Shown: positions 44,214-54,325, counted from the stretch's first letter. The stretch is 64,000 nucleotides of DNA from Blautia hominis (GCA_002270465.1 NQOF01000005.1:349507-413506), one strand, 5' to 3'. Numbers and translations: made by a program. The notes: generated by a model not told the origin, from the sequence alone.

Positions 44214-45038
44214 ATGTGCACATGTTTTGCAGTATACAGTCAAGAAAAAGCTATTTACGGTATGAATTTTGATACTGAGGAAATTGATCTACAGCTAAAA
44301 GTCAATGGTTATAATGATATGACCTTATTTTACTTTGCAGCCTTAGCAGGTAATCAATACAGGGATATCGCCGGATTTAACAGTGAGGGTCTTTTTATCT
44401 GTACGCAAGCAGTAAAATACGGCTCAGGTTTTAGATCAAGTTGTGACGAAAATGATTGGACTGCTTTTGATATTTTTGATGAAGCACTAAAGAAAACAAG
44501 AAGAACATCTGAATTTTCCGGAGTTCTTAATAATCGAGTACTCTCATATCCCAGAAACCCATTATACCCGGATTTAGGGTTACATACTATAATCGCTGAT
44601 AAAACCGGTGATGCAGTCATTCTGGAAGAAGGAAATGACACAAATATAGTAACCCCTATCCATAATGATTTTATTATTATGACAAATTTTCCTAATGGGG
44701 ATTTTAAGGAAGCGAATTATAATAAAGTATATGGTATAGGTGCTGACAGATATATCTGTGCTCATGAATATATCGACAATAATATTCATAGGTTTGGAAT
44801 AAATGAAGCCTTTGAAGTTTTAAGTCAAACTAGTCAGGAAAATACTTTGTGTTCAATCGTGTATGATCCATCAAAAAATGAAATTTATATCAGTTTTAAA
44901 AAAGATCTAAAGAAAAAATGGAAAATTTCTATTATGGAAAAAACAATTCAATCATTGGAGGGATTTTTAAGTAATAACAAAATTCAATTTACTAATGGAG
45001 AAATATTTGTGAAGGATCTTATTCGATTATATAAGTGA
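44214..45038 (+). CDS. Linear amide C-N hydrolase (choloylglycine/penicillin acylase-like, Ntn fold)
   Basis: A 274-residue hydrolase of the N-terminal-nucleophile type. With the ATG at 44214 (AGGGAGG upstream) the protein begins MCTCFAVYSQ, so removal of Met exposes Cys2 as nucleophile, as in bile-salt hydrolases and penicillin V acylases. The following YGMNFD and GFNSEGLFI segments fit the family. It is shorter than typical bile-salt hydrolases (near 320-330 residues), so bile salts are not assured as substrate; N-acyl amino acids are as likely. Its base composition is far more AT-rich than neighbouring genes, a sign of recent transfer. Confidence 0.78.
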   Translation: MCTCFAVYSQEKAIYGMNFDTEEIDLQLKVNGYNDMTLFYFAALAGNQYRDIAGFNSEGLFICTQAVKYGSGFRSSCDENDWTAFDIFDEALKKTRRTSEFSGVLNNRVLSYPRNPLYPDLGLHTIIADKTGDAVILEEGNDTNIVTPIHNDFIIMTNFPNGDFKEANYNKVYGIGADRYICAHEYIDNNIHRFGINEAFEVLSQTSQENTLCSIVYDPSKNEIYISFKKDLKKKWKISIMEKTIQSLEGFLSNNKIQFTNGEIFVKDLIRLYK

Positions 45039-45048
45039 GATTGCCCAG

Positions 45049-45180
45049 GACTCCCGTGACCGGGCAGTCCTCCTCCTTGCAGGACTTTCTCAGCCCGACC
45101 CCGCTCTGCGTCTGAGTATACACAAACCTTTCCGTCAGCGCATGAAAACAGGGGTTTTTTAAATATTCTAAAGCTCTGCT
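45049..45180 (+). terminator. Hairpins after the amide-hydrolase gene
   Basis: A strong stem AGGACT-CCCG...CGGG-AGTCCT at about 45051-45076 without a T-run is followed by a T-run GGGGTTTTTT near 45155. Together these may end the plus-strand transcript. No gene is seen in 45039-45343. Confidence 0.4.
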
Positions 45181-45191
45181 TTTATTCCCCT

Positions 45192-45231
45192 AACATTAAA
45201 AAATCCTCAGAAGCACTATACCTCTGAGGAT
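45192..45231 (-). terminator. Terminator of the greA-lysS operon
   Basis: ATCCTCAGA (45203-45211) and TCTGAGGAT (45223-45231) form a perfect 9-bp stem, followed on the minus strand by TTTTTAATG. It lies about 110 bases past the lysS stop. Confidence 0.7.
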
Positions 45232-45343
45232 TGAATAAAAAATCGTTTCTATTTCCCTAAATCTACATAACTTTACATATTTTCTGTTCTGGTTGGTACA
45301 ATGGTACACTTTTCACCACTCAGATACTTATTTTCAAAGCCTC

Positions 45344-47284
45344 TTAGTACAGCTTCGCTCCTGCCGGAATCCTGTCATCTACCATCAATAAATTCAGACC
45401 TTCTCTGCCATCTTCCTCATGTACTGCTGAAATCAGCATTCCACAAGAAGCAATTCCCATCATCGGCCTTGGAGGCAGGTTTGTGATTGCGATACAAGTT
45501 TTACCAACCAGCTCTTCCGGCTCGTAATATTCGTGAATACCACTTAAAATCACGCGTTCAGCATCTGTTCCGTCATCAAGAATAAACTTCAGAAGCTTCT
45601 TGCTCTTCGGTACAGCCTCGCAAGCTTTTACCTTAACAGCTCTGAAATCAGACTTACTGAATGTCTCAAAATCTACCATCTCTTCAAAAAGTGGCTCGAT
45701 TTTTACATTAGAAAAATCAATCTTTTCCGGCGCTTTCTCAGCCTCGGCAGCCACTGTTCTTTCCGATGCAGCAGCTTTTTTAGAAGCGTCAGAACCGCCA
45801 ATGCTCTTCATCGTCGGGAAGCACAACACATCCCTGATCGCAGCCGAATCCGTGAGCAGCATGACCATCCTGTCAATTCCGAATCCGATACCGCCGGTAG
45901 GAGGCATACCAATCTCCAGGGCATTGAGGAAATCCTCGTCCGTTGTATTGGCCTCTTCATCACCCTGTGCCAGCAGTGCTTCCTGGGCTTTAAACCTCTC
46001 CCTCTGGTCAATGGGGTCGTTCAGCTCAGAGTAAGCATTTGCCATCTCCCAGCCGTTCATGAAGAATTCAAACCGCTCCGTATACTCCGGATCCTCCGGT
46101 TTCTTTTTGGTCAGCGGAGAGATCTCAATAGGATGGTCACAAACAAACGTAGGCTGGATCAGATGTTCCTCTGCAAACTCCTCAAAGAACAGACTCAGAA
46201 TATCACCCTTCTGATGTCTCTCCTCAAACTCTACATGGTGCTCTTTTGCAGCGGCTCTGGCCTCTTCCAGTGTATGGATCTCATTGAAGTCAACACCGGC
46301 ATACTTCTTGACAGCATCCAGCATAGTGATCCTCTCAAAAGGTTTGCCCAGGTCCATCTCCACACCATTATAAGTAATGGTGGTGGTTCCCAGGACTTCC
46401 TGTGCCACATGGCGGTACAGGTTCTCTGTTAGGTCCATCATTCCCTTGTAGTCTGTGAAAGCCTGATACAGCTCCATCAGCGTAAACTCCGGGTTATGCC
46501 TGGTATCCAGGCCCTCATTGCGGAATACTCGTCCGATCTCATATACCCGCTCCATGCCGCCTACGATCAGTCTCTTCAGGTACAGCTCCAGGGAAATACG
46601 CAGCTTGAAATCCTCATCCAGCGCATTAAAATGCGTCTCAAAAGGTCTTGCCGCAGCACCGCCTGCGTTTGCCACCAGCATAGGTGTCTCCACCTCCATA
46701 AATCCCTGTCCGTCCAGGTATTTACGGATACTGCTGATGATCTTGGAACGTTTGATGAAAGTGTCCTTCACTTCCGGGTTCATGATCAGGTCCACATATC
46801 TCTGACGGTAACGCAAATCTGTGTTGGTCAGGCCGTGGAACTTCTCCGGAAGAACCTGAAGGCTCTTGGAGAGCAGTGTCACCGCTGAAGCATGGATGGA
46901 GATCTCACCTGTCTTAGTCTTGAAGACTTCGCCTGTGATGCCCACAATATCACCGATGTCCATTTTCTTGAAATCCTGGTAGAACTCCTGTCCGATACTG
47001 TCACGTGCAACATAAGACTGGATGTTACCCTGTAAATCCTGAACATTGCAGAAGGATGCTTTGCCCATAACACGTTTGGACATCATGCGCCCTGCCATAG
47101 TTACAGATTTTCCTTCCAGTTCCTCAAAAGCATCTTTGATTTCCTGGCTGTGATGGGTCACATCAAATTTGACGATCTGAAACGGATCTTTTCCGTTTGC
47201 CTGTAAATCAGCTAATTTTTCACGGCGGACCTTCAATAACTGGTTGATGTCCTGCTCCTGTACATTCTTTGACTGCTCTGCCAC
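45344..47284 (-). CDS. lysS: Lysyl-tRNA synthetase with C-terminal tRNA-binding domain
   Basis: A 646-residue class II enzyme that charges tRNA-Lys. The N-terminal OB-fold anticodon domain (about residues 60-170) precedes the catalytic core. Motif 2 is [25 protein letters not shown] and motif 3 is [16 protein letters not shown]. Unlike the roughly 500-residue standard enzyme, an extra C-terminal domain (about 535-646: [14 protein letters not shown]...[19 protein letters not shown]) matches the Trbp111/EMAP-type tRNA-binding fold seen at the end of MetG. A low-complexity Ala/Glu linker joins the two. It follows greA, a common Firmicutes order. Confidence 0.96.
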   Translation of the reverse strand: MAEQSKNVQEQDINQLLKVRREKLADLQANGKDPFQIVKFDVTHHSQEIKDAFEELEGKSVTMAGRMMSKRVMGKASFCNVQDLQGNIQSYVARDSIGQEFYQDFKKMDIGDIVGITGEVFKTKTGEISIHASAVTLLSKSLQVLPEKFHGLTNTDLRYRQRYVDLIMNPEVKDTFIKRSKIISSIRKYLDGQGFMEVETPMLVANAGGAAARPFETHFNALDEDFKLRISLELYLKRLIVGGMERVYEIGRVFRNEGLDTRHNPEFTLMELYQAFTDYKGMMDLTENLYRHVAQEVLGTTTITYNGVEMDLGKPFERITMLDAVKKYAGVDFNEIHTLEEARAAAKEHHVEFEERHQKGDILSLFFEEFAEEHLIQPTFVCDHPIEISPLTKKKPEDPEYTERFEFFMNGWEMANAYSELNDPIDQRERFKAQEALLAQGDEEANTTDEDFLNALEIGMPPTGGIGFGIDRMVMLLTDSAAIRDVLCFPTMKSIGGSDASKKAAASERTVAAEAEKAPEKIDFSNVKIEPLFEEMVDFETFSKSDFRAVKVKACEAVPKSKKLLKFILDDGTDAERVILSGIHEYYEPEELVGKTCIAITNLPPRPMMGIASCGMLISAVHEEDGREGLNLLMVDDRIPAGAKLY

Positions 47285-47350
47285 TTTTCACACTCTCCTT
47301 ATTTTTTAACCGTCATTCCGCGCACAAACTTAAGGCGGATGATACTGCTG

Positions 47351-47833
47351 TTAAATATTTCTTTCAATCTCTAAAACTTTATATTCCATAGTTCCGGATG
47401 GCATTTCCACCTGTACAGTCTGTCCTTTGCCTGCTCCGATCAACGCTTTGCCTACCGGAGATTCATTGGAGATCTTGCCTTCCAGACTGTTTGCCTCTGT
47501 GGAACCTACAATCTTAAACTCTATTTCCTCATCAAATTCCACATCAAATACTTTTACCTTACATCCAACGCTGATAGCCTCCAGGTCCACTTCATCCTCC
47601 ACTACGACCTCAGCATTTTTCAAGATTTTCTCAATTTCTTCTATCCTTGCTTCAATATCACGCTGCTCATCTTTTGCAGCATCGTACTCTGCATTTTCGG
47701 ACAGGTCTCCCTGCTCTCTGGCTTCTTTGATCTTTCCGGCTACTTCTTTCCTTCTGTTTACCTTCAGATCATGAAGCTCATCCTCTAATTTTTTCAGTCC
47801 CGCATACGTTAGAATATTTTTCTTCTCTTCCAT
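47351..47833 (-). CDS. greA: Transcription elongation factor GreA
   Basis: A 160-residue factor that rescues backtracked RNA polymerase. The N-terminal coiled-coil hairpin (about residues 8-76) carries the acidic tip and the GDLSENAEYDAAKDEQ motif. The C-terminal FKBP-like domain contains SVGCKVKVFD and NESPVGKALIGAGKGQTVQVEMPSG. It is the first gene of the unit with lysS, behind a consensus promoter. Confidence 0.96.
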   Translation of the reverse strand: MEEKKNILTYAGLKKLEDELHDLKVNRRKEVAGKIKEAREQGDLSENAEYDAAKDEQRDIEARIEEIEKILKNAEVVVEDEVDLEAISVGCKVKVFDVEFDEEIEFKIVGSTEANSLEGKISNESPVGKALIGAGKGQTVQVEMPSGTMEYKVLEIERNI

Positions 47834-47967
47834 TTTTTATACACCCTTTCTTCTATATTATAAAGTAAGAAGAGGGCCTGTCATGACCAAAGGCCCGACA
47901 GCGTCCCAGATTCTTCTCCCAGTATAATCCATCTTTTTCAGGTTCCATAAACCTTAACAGTCATAAT

Positions 47968-47996
47968 ATTATAAGAAAAAGCTATCAGAATGTCAA
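47968..47996 (-). promoter_or_regulatory. Consensus sigma-A promoter of greA-lysS
   Basis: TTGACA (47991-47996) and TATAAT (47968-47973) on the minus strand, exactly 17 bases apart: a perfect match to the vegetative consensus. The leader to greA is about 130 bases and has a GGGCC...GGCCC hairpin near 47874-47896. Confidence 0.88.
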
Positions 47997-48045
47997 GAAC
48001 AATCTGCCATTCCCGGCAAATATCTTCTGTTTCCCGTAAAAAAGC

Positions 48046-48060
48046 CTGCTGTGCGCAGAT
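48046..48060 (-). terminator. Possible weak terminator after dusB
   Basis: On the minus strand a short CTGC...GCAG hairpin is followed by GCTTTTTT. The stem is only about four pairs, so the call is tentative. Confidence 0.35.
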
Positions 48061-48075
48061 TTCCGGTTACTTTTC

Positions 48076-49035
48076 TCAGTAAAAAGTCTCCACCAGCCGC
48101 TCCAGCTGCTCATAAGTCTCCACTTCATTGACCTGACGCCTGACTGCTGCTGAGTGGGGCATTCCTGCTGTATACCATGCAACATGCTTCCTCATCTCCC
48201 GCATACCGGTATATTCCCCTTTGTATTCGATCTGAAGCTGTGCATGTCTCAAGATCATATCACGGACCTCCGGGATGGATGGCTCCGGAGGCATTGTACC
48301 ATTCTCCAGATAAGAGGATATCCTGCCAAAGATCCAGGGATTCCCCCTGGCCGCACGGCCTACCATGATACCGTCACATCCCGTTTTCTCCAGAAGGCGC
48401 CGGGCACTCTCAGGCGAGTCCACATCCCCATTGCCGATCACGGGAATGGATACCGCCTCCTTCACCCTGCGGATGATATCCCAATCCGCCTTGCCGGAAT
48501 AATACTGTTCTCTGGTCCTTCCGTGGACCGCAACTGCGGAAGCGCCTGCATCCTCTATGATTTTTGCTATCTCCACCGCATTGACGGTCTCCCCGGTAAA
48601 TCCTTTTCTGATCTTTACAGTCAGGGGCTTTTTGATAGAGGAGGATACCTTCCGTACAATCTCCCCCACAAGCTTTGGATTTTTCATCAGTGCGGAGCCT
48701 TCTCCGTTGTTGACCACTTTCGGCACCGGGCAGCCCATGTTAATATCCAGAATGTCAAATGGCTCCTCCTCGATCTGCCGGGCGATCAGTCCCATCAGAT
48801 CCGGTTCCGACCCAAAAAGCTGAAGGGACACAGGCCGCTCCTCAGGCAGGATCTGCATCAGGCTCCTGGTATTCTTATTTTTAAAATAAATGGCTTTTGC
48901 ACTGACCATCTCCGTACACAGAAGCCCTGCACCCTGCTCCTTGCAGAGCAAACGAAATGGCAGGTCCGTGACTCCTGCCATGGGTGCGAGTATCAGGTTG
49001 TTCTCAAGGGTTACATTTCCGATCGTGAGTTTCAT
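48076..49035 (-). CDS. dusB: tRNA-dihydrouridine synthase (DusB type)
   Basis: A 319-residue flavoenzyme that reduces uridine in the tRNA D-loop. Typical are LAPMAGVTDLPFRLLCKEQGAGLLCTEMVSA and DINMGCPVPKVVNNGEGSALMKNPKL, which holds the catalytic Cys. AVHGRTREQYYSGKADW and VIGNGDVDS are also present. The start at 49035 (AGAGG upstream) gives the standard N-terminus MKLTIGNVTLENNLILAPMAG; a longer frame to 49110 runs into coaX. It follows coaX directly in a minus-strand cluster of housekeeping genes. Confidence 0.94.
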   Translation of the reverse strand: MKLTIGNVTLENNLILAPMAGVTDLPFRLLCKEQGAGLLCTEMVSAKAIYFKNKNTRSLMQILPEERPVSLQLFGSEPDLMGLIARQIEEEPFDILDINMGCPVPKVVNNGEGSALMKNPKLVGEIVRKVSSSIKKPLTVKIRKGFTGETVNAVEIAKIIEDAGASAVAVHGRTREQYYSGKADWDIIRRVKEAVSIPVIGNGDVDSPESARRLLEKTGCDGIMVGRAARGNPWIFGRISSYLENGTMPPEPSIPEVRDMILRHAQLQIEYKGEYTGMREMRKHVAWYTAGMPHSAAVRRQVNEVETYEQLERLVETFY

Positions 49036-49036
49036 A

Positions 49037-49816
49037 TTAACCTCTGCTCTTCTTCGTTTTTTCAAAAATGATCCTGAGGCCGGTGAGCGTAAGCTGTGTA
49101 TCGTACACATCTATCATTTCTGTCTCATCCGCAATGATCTTGCCCAGACCTCCTGTTGCCACCACTTTCAGGTTCTCAATCCCTGACTCTTCCTTGACTT
49201 TTCTGATAATATACTCTACCTGCCCGATATAGCCGTACACAAGTCCTGCCTGCATACTGCTGATGGTCTCTTTTGCCAGTATGGATTCCGGCTTCTCTAT
49301 GGCGATCTTGGGCAGCTTGGCTGCATCCTGCCACAGGGCTTTGGCACTGATCTCAATACCGGGGGAGGTGATGCCTGCCGCAAAGCAGCCGTCCTCTGTG
49401 ATCAGGTCATAGGTGGTGGCTGTCCCAAAGTCCAGTACAAGGACCGGCCCGCCGTACAGCTCATAGGCAGCCACAGCATCCACGATCCTGTCCGCGCCAA
49501 TCTCCTTTGGGTTCACAGACGTAATGCGGATGCCTGTCTTACATCCCGGTCCCACATGGATGGGATAGGTGTTAAAATATTTTATGACACCGCTTGCCAA
49601 AGAATGCATCACATCCGGCACAACAGAGCTGATGATCGCATCTTTTACTGCATCTTTGGGGATCCCTCTGTATTCCAGCATGTTGCACATCAGGATCCCA
49701 TACTCATCCGAAGTCCTGTTCTGTCTGGTGGTCATACGGAAAGTTCCCTTCAGCGCTTCGCCGTCAAACACCCCCAGGGTGATATTGGTATTCCCCACAT
49801 CAATAACTAACAGCAT
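49037..49816 (-). CDS. coaX: Type III pantothenate kinase
   Basis: A 259-residue enzyme of the first step of coenzyme A synthesis. The ATP-binding motif [14 protein letters not shown] opens the protein. The catalytic region [31 protein letters not shown] follows, and the later [22 protein letters not shown] and ATGGLG segments are typical. It lies three bases after the DUF6145-like gene and one base before dusB, so the three are certainly co-transcribed. Confidence 0.95.
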   Translation of the reverse strand: MLLVIDVGNTNITLGVFDGEALKGTFRMTTRQNRTSDEYGILMCNMLEYRGIPKDAVKDAIISSVVPDVMHSLASGVIKYFNTYPIHVGPGCKTGIRITSVNPKEIGADRIVDAVAAYELYGGPVLVLDFGTATTYDLITEDGCFAAGITSPGIEISAKALWQDAAKLPKIAIEKPESILAKETISSMQAGLVYGYIGQVEYIIRKVKEESGIENLKVVATGGLGKIIADETEMIDVYDTQLTLTGLRIIFEKTKKSRG

Positions 49817-49819
49817 GTC

Positions 49820-50176
49820 CTATTCCTCCGCTTCCTTCCGTGTCTCCTCTGCATCTTCCCCCAGGAAAAATACCCGGTAATACAGTTCCAGGGATTCCAA
49901 AAGCTCCTGTTTCTCTGCCCGCAGCTGCTTGATACGCAGCACACTGCCAATCTCATCGTACATGGCATCTGATTCAAGAGCCTCTGTCTTAAATTCCAGA
50001 CTGCCATCCTCATCATATTCCAGGGTAAGGACCCCGCTGATCTCCTCTGTATAAAGTACGCACATAATGTGCAGCTCGTCCTGTATGGACTGAGGAAGTG
50101 CTGAAAAGTCTTCATTAAAATAATATTTTTTCTCGTACGCATTGGCACCGCACAGTACAATTTTATCCTTATACAT
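49820..50176 (-). CDS. Conserved hypothetical protein (DUF6145-like)
   Basis: A 118-residue cytoplasmic protein beginning MYKDKIVLCGANAYEKKYYFN. It is predicted mixed alpha/beta for the first 70 residues. An acidic helical segment (MYDEIGSVLRIKQLRAEKQELLESLELYY) and an acidic tail follow. Proteins of this kind are common between birA and coaX in Lachnospiraceae as I recall, but no function is known. The reading frame is supported by its tight spacing, 17 bases after birA and 3 bases before coaX. Confidence 0.8.
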   Translation of the reverse strand: MYKDKIVLCGANAYEKKYYFNEDFSALPQSIQDELHIMCVLYTEEISGVLTLEYDEDGSLEFKTEALESDAMYDEIGSVLRIKQLRAEKQELLESLELYYRVFFLGEDAEETRKEAEE

Positions 50177-50193
50177 AAACTCTCCTTATACTA

Positions 50194-50967
50194 TTACACA
50201 TATCCATACAATCCCCGCACAGACACCTCCCCGGCAAAAACAGTTTTACACTCCCCGCCGGGTGTCCGCACAAGAAGCTCCCCTGCCTCATCAATCCCCA
50301 GACAGGTGCCCACAAGTTCCCGTCCCTTTTCCAGAACCTTCACTTCACGTCCTCTGCTGGCAAGAAGGCTGTCATATTCCTCCTTGAAAGGACTCAGATC
50401 ACCGGCTGCCAGAAAGCGCTCATAATTCTGTTCAAAACGTTCCAGGACCGCTGCTGCCATCCTTTCCACATGAGGTGCCTCGCCGCATTCCAGTTTCAGG
50501 GATGTGGCCTTGTCCTTTATCTCCTCCGGAAACTTCTCCACAGTCAGATTAATGCCGATTCCTATGACCACATATGCGATCTTCGACCCCTGCATGGACA
50601 TCTCTGTCAGGATCCCGCACAGCTTCTTTCCGGACATGACAAGATCATTGGGCCACTTGATCAGCGCTGTCTTACCTGTCACATCCGCAACCGCCTGGGC
50701 TGCGGAAAGTCCCATGAGCACTGTCATCATGGGCGCGCGCTCCGGAGCCATATCCGGACGCAGAAGCAGGGACATGGCAAGGCCGCTCCCTTTGGGATCT
50801 GCCCAGCTCCTGCCCCTTCTTCCTTTTCCTTTTGTCTGGTTCCTCACCAGGAAAACCGCACCGCTTGGCGCGCCTTTCCCGGCTTCTCTTTTTGCCCAGT
50901 CATTGGTGGAATCTGTTTCCTCTGCAAAGTTCCACGGCTTTCCAAGCCATTTGGTCTTTAATTCCAT
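50194..50967 (-). CDS. birA: Biotin-[acetyl-CoA carboxylase] ligase
   Basis: A 257-residue biotin protein ligase. The biotin/ATP loop is present as TKGKGRRGRSWADPKGSG, and the catalytic core as IKWPNDLVMSGKKLCGILTEM. The C-terminal SH3-like part has the GECKTVFAGEVSVRG end. It lacks the N-terminal DNA-binding domain of the bifunctional BirA, so it should only attach biotin and not repress the biotin genes. It lies six bases after argF. Confidence 0.93.
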   Translation of the reverse strand: MELKTKWLGKPWNFAEETDSTNDWAKREAGKGAPSGAVFLVRNQTKGKGRRGRSWADPKGSGLAMSLLLRPDMAPERAPMMTVLMGLSAAQAVADVTGKTALIKWPNDLVMSGKKLCGILTEMSMQGSKIAYVVIGIGINLTVEKFPEEIKDKATSLKLECGEAPHVERMAAAVLERFEQNYERFLAAGDLSPFKEEYDSLLASRGREVKVLEKGRELVGTCLGIDEAGELLVRTPGGECKTVFAGEVSVRGLYGYV

Positions 50968-50973
50968 CGCTCC

Positions 50974-51963
50974 TTATGCCCCCAGCGTTGCTGCCATAAC
51001 TGCCTTGATCGTATGCATACGGTTCTCTGCCTCATCAAAGACAACGGACTGGGCGGATTCAAACACCTCATCCGTCACTTCCATATCTGTCAGGCCGAAA
51101 CGCTGTCCCATCTCTTTACCGATCACAGTCTCCAGGTCATGGAACGCCGGCAGACAGTGCAGGAAGATCGCCTGGCTTCCGGCATTCTCCATAACTTTCT
51201 TTGTCACCTTGTAAGGGGTCAGCTCACGGATACGCTCCTCCCATACTTCGTCCGGCTCACCCATGGATACCCATACATCTGTGTAAATAACGTCAGCGCC
51301 TTTGGTACCGGCCTCCACATCCTCTGTGAGCGTGATGGTGGCTCCTGACACCTCTGCAAATGCTTCACATTCTTTTACGAGAGCTTCATTGGGGAAATAT
51401 TTTTTCGGTGCACAGGCAACAAAGTGCATACCCATCTTGGCACAGAGGATCATCAGGGAATTCCCCATGTTGTAGCGGGCATCTCCCATGTATACCAGCT
51501 TAACCCCCTTCACTCTGCCCAGATGTTCACGGATAGTCAGAAGGTCAGCCAGCATCTGTGTTGGATGATATTCGTTTGTCAGGCCGTTCCACACAGGAAC
51601 ACCTGCGTATTTTGCCAGCTCCTCCACAATTTCCTGCCCGAAGCCGCGGTATTCAATCCCGTCATAGATCCTTCCCAGAACCCTGGCTGTATCCCGGGTA
51701 CTTTCTTTTTTACCGATCTGGGAACCTTTGGGATCCAGATATGTGGTCCCCATACCCAGATCATGAGCTGCCACTTCAAAGGAGCAGCGGGTCCTGGTGC
51801 TGGTCTTTTCAAAAATAAGCGCTACATTTCTGCCCTTCAAGGTATCTACAGGAACACCCTGTTTTTTCTTTTCTTTCAGTTCAGCAGCCAGATCAATGAG
51901 ATATTCAATTTCCTCTGCCGTAAAATCTTTCAGTGTCAGAAAACTGCGTCCTTTTAAATCCAT
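50974..51963 (-). CDS. argF: Ornithine carbamoyltransferase
   Basis: A 329-residue enzyme making citrulline from ornithine and carbamoyl phosphate. The carbamoyl-phosphate loop is [21 protein letters not shown]. The ornithine-binding region holds FLHCLPAF, and the DVWVSMGEP segment is typical. The start at 51963 follows GGAGG; an in-frame start 18 bases upstream is less likely. It could serve arginine synthesis or catabolic arginine use (arcB). No other arg gene is in view. Confidence 0.93.
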   Translation of the reverse strand: MDLKGRSFLTLKDFTAEEIEYLIDLAAELKEKKKQGVPVDTLKGRNVALIFEKTSTRTRCSFEVAAHDLGMGTTYLDPKGSQIGKKESTRDTARVLGRIYDGIEYRGFGQEIVEELAKYAGVPVWNGLTNEYHPTQMLADLLTIREHLGRVKGVKLVYMGDARYNMGNSLMILCAKMGMHFVACAPKKYFPNEALVKECEAFAEVSGATITLTEDVEAGTKGADVIYTDVWVSMGEPDEVWEERIRELTPYKVTKKVMENAGSQAIFLHCLPAFHDLETVIGKEMGQRFGLTDMEVTDEVFESAQSVVFDEAENRMHTIKAVMAATLGA

Positions 51964-52011
51964 CTTACTTTTCCTCCTCATTTGCCGCGGTCCCGCCGCG
52001 CATCTCTTTTG

Positions 52012-53184
52012 TCAGATCAGAACATCCCTGGAGATCACCTGTACAAAGGAAGGGACATCCGTACCGTGAAGCCGGTACAGTTTCCCATATACCGCATCCT
52101 GAAGCTGGGACAAGGTATATATCCTGTATTTTGGCACCCTGCACAACTTTGCAGTGGCTTCCAGCATACTCAGATACAGTTCCCGGTAATCCCATTCCTT
52201 GGAAAGCTTCATCTCCTCCGCCAGAACCGGAAGGATCACCTCCGTCATATTGCGCAGGAACAGCTTGGGGTCTCTGGAAAGCTGGTAAGTATCCATGAGA
52301 TATTCACAGACCAAATCATCTAAATCTGTCAGTTGCTTTAAATAATAACACTCTTCTTCGGATTCATCAATATAATATATTTTTCCTTTCAGCCCATATA
52401 TAAGCCGCATGGTGTCATAATACCCGAGTTTCATATGGCGTCTGCTTTTTCTTCTGTCAAAATCTATGATGCTTCCCAGGCTTACCTTGGGAGCCACTGT
52501 ATAAATTGTGGTCCCATCGGGAATCTTTACCTTCTTCTCCCGTCCGATCCCGAAAATCCTTACCATAATAATGTTCTCATATCCGCGGTCCACAAGAGAA
52601 CCCAGGGGCACATTATTGATGGCTCCGCCGTCAATATACCGTTTACCGTGAAGACGTTCATTCTTAAACAGCGGAAAAATATAAGCGCTTGCCAGTAAAA
52701 AGTCCTTTATGAGCTCCGGCCTGCACTGTTTCACATCAATATCAAGCTCCTTCTTCTCATCCACATTAAACGTAAGGATATACAGATCCACGGGGGAGCT
52801 GATGATCTTTTCCTCGTCAATACATTCCGCTATGAGTTCTTTCAGGGGCGTCACATCAATGCCGCCTTCCTTCATAAAATCAAAGGCACTCTTCAGCAGA
52901 TCCACATCCAGCTTCTTCTGCTGGAACAAAAGCTCCATCTTCTCATCCTCCACGGACATAATGCTGGAATAAGAGATCGTTTCCCAGACCTTTTCCGCGT
53001 TAGCCAGATCATCCATACAGATAAGGGCACCGTTCAATGCTCCCACACTGGTGCCTGCAATACCTTTTATCCTCACGCCAGCTTCCCGCATGGCCTTCCA
53101 CGCACCTATCTGATACGCGCCTTTTGCGCCTCCGCCTTCCAGGACCAGGCCATATTCTTTTGTTAGGTCAATTACCGGTTTCAT
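52012..53184 (-). CDS. Patatin-like phospholipase
   Basis: A 390-residue lipid acyl hydrolase. The oxyanion-hole motif LEGGGAKGAYQIGA is near residue 15. The nucleophile Ser lies in GIAGTSVGAL, and the catalytic Asp is in YIDGGAINNVPLGSL, so the Ser-Asp dyad is complete. The start at 53184 has AGAGGAGG upstream; the longer frame from 53274 is unsupported. A C-terminal region of about 150 residues, which is helical and Tyr-rich, has no known motif. It is not clearly in an operon with argF. Confidence 0.9.
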   Translation of the reverse strand: MKPVIDLTKEYGLVLEGGGAKGAYQIGAWKAMREAGVRIKGIAGTSVGALNGALICMDDLANAEKVWETISYSSIMSVEDEKMELLFQQKKLDVDLLKSAFDFMKEGGIDVTPLKELIAECIDEEKIISSPVDLYILTFNVDEKKELDIDVKQCRPELIKDFLLASAYIFPLFKNERLHGKRYIDGGAINNVPLGSLVDRGYENIIMVRIFGIGREKKVKIPDGTTIYTVAPKVSLGSIIDFDRRKSRRHMKLGYYDTMRLIYGLKGKIYYIDESEEECYYLKQLTDLDDLVCEYLMDTYQLSRDPKLFLRNMTEVILPVLAEEMKLSKEWDYRELYLSMLEATAKLCRVPKYRIYTLSQLQDAVYGKLYRLHGTDVPSFVQVISRDVLI

Positions 53185-53295
53185 ATGAGTGATGCCTCCT
53201 CTTACCTGTGATGAACCCCAGTGACCGGCACTATGACCGGCTGCTGTATGCCTGCGCACAGCCTCAGGCTCCAAATTACTTTCGGGTAAAATGCC

Positions 53296-53333
53296 GCAGA
53301 GAGGCTGTCACATAACTGCAACCGCCCCTCTGC
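53296..53333 (-). terminator. Hairpin between the patatin and SPFH genes
   Basis: GCAGAGAGGC (53296-53305) pairs with GCCCCTCTGC (53324-53333) with one mismatch; on the minus strand GGCATTTTA follows. It probably ends the nfeD-SPFH transcript. Confidence 0.6.
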
Positions 53334-53389
53334 ATATTAATTCCCGTCAATAGAAGTACATCCTGAATCATCTACTGTCCCGGGTATTT

Positions 53390-54325
53390 TCAGTTTTCCT
53401 TGTCCGTAACAATTTCTTTCAGAGACGCTGCAAGTCCTGCGATCCCCTGAATGTTGGACGGAATGATGATCTTCGTTGCCTTGCCGTCAGCAGCCTGTTC
53501 AAATGCCTCCAGGCTCTTGATGGTAAGTACACTCTCATCCGCACCGGCATCTTTGATGAAACGGATACCGTCTGCCTTCGCCTGCTGCACCTTCAGGATT
53601 GCCTGGGACTGTCCTTCCGCTTCCCTGATCATCTTCTCCTTCTCCGCCTCTGCACGGAGGATAGCCGCCTGCTTCTCACCTTCTGCATCCAGGATCATGG
53701 ATGCTTTCTTACCTTCTGCTACCAGAATGGTTGATTTCTTCTCACCTTCTGCCCTCAGAATGGATTCACGGCGCTCACGCTCTGCCTTCATCTGTTTCTC
53801 CATGGCTTCCTGGATGGCTGCCGGAGGAATGATGTTCTTCAGTTCCACACGGTTTACTTTGATCCCCCACGGGTCTGTTGCCACGTCAAGTGATGCACGC
53901 ATCTTTGTATTGATGATCTCCCTTGATGTCAGGGTGGAATCCAGTTCCATATCACCAATGATATTACGCAGTGTGGTGGCAGTCAGATTCTCAATAGCCA
54001 TGATCGGATTCTCGACGCCGTAAGCAAAGAGACGCGGGTCTGTGATCTGGAAGAATACAACCGTATCAATCCTCATTGTAACATTATCTTTTGTGATAAC
54101 CGGCTGGGGCGCAAAGTCCACCACCTGCTCTTTTAAATTCACACGTTTTGCAATACGGTCCACAAACGGGAACTTAAAGTGAAGTCCGGTTCCCCAGGTT
54201 TCTTTATACATGCCGAGACGTTCAATGATCATGGCATGGGCCTGCGGCACGATCCTGATACAGGACGCGATGACCAGCAGCAAAAGCACAACTACAATAA
54301 TCAGTAACACTGTACCCACATTCAT
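53390..54325 (-). CDS. SPFH/Band 7 (stomatin-like) membrane protein
   Basis: A 311-residue protein with an N-terminal membrane helix (about residues 2-22). An SPFH domain follows (VPQAHAMIIERLGMYKETWGTGLHFKFPFVD to MELDSTLTSREIINTKM). A long Glu/Lys/Ala-rich helical region (about 175-250, repeated EGEKK/AEGKKAS units) forms a coiled coil. Such proteins organise membrane microdomains and work with NfeD partners, as the overlapping operon here suggests. No protease domain is fused. Confidence 0.92.
   Translation of the reverse strand: MNVGTVLLIIVVVLLLLVIASCIRIVPQAHAMIIERLGMYKETWGTGLHFKFPFVDRIAKRVNLKEQVVDFAPQPVITKDNVTMRIDTVVFFQITDPRLFAYGVENPIMAIENLTATTLRNIIGDMELDSTLTSREIINTKMRASLDVATDPWGIKVNRVELKNIIPPAAIQEAMEKQMKAERERRESILRAEGEKKSTILVAEGKKASMILDAEGEKQAAILRAEAEKEKMIREAEGQSQAILKVQQAKADGIRFIKDAGADESVLTIKSLEAFEQAADGKATKIIIPSNIQGIAGLAASLKEIVTDKEN

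Noticed and set aside
50974-51963. argF as part of an arginine deiminase cluster (arcB)
   Set aside because: No arcA, arcC or arcD gene is in the window; neighbours are housekeeping genes.
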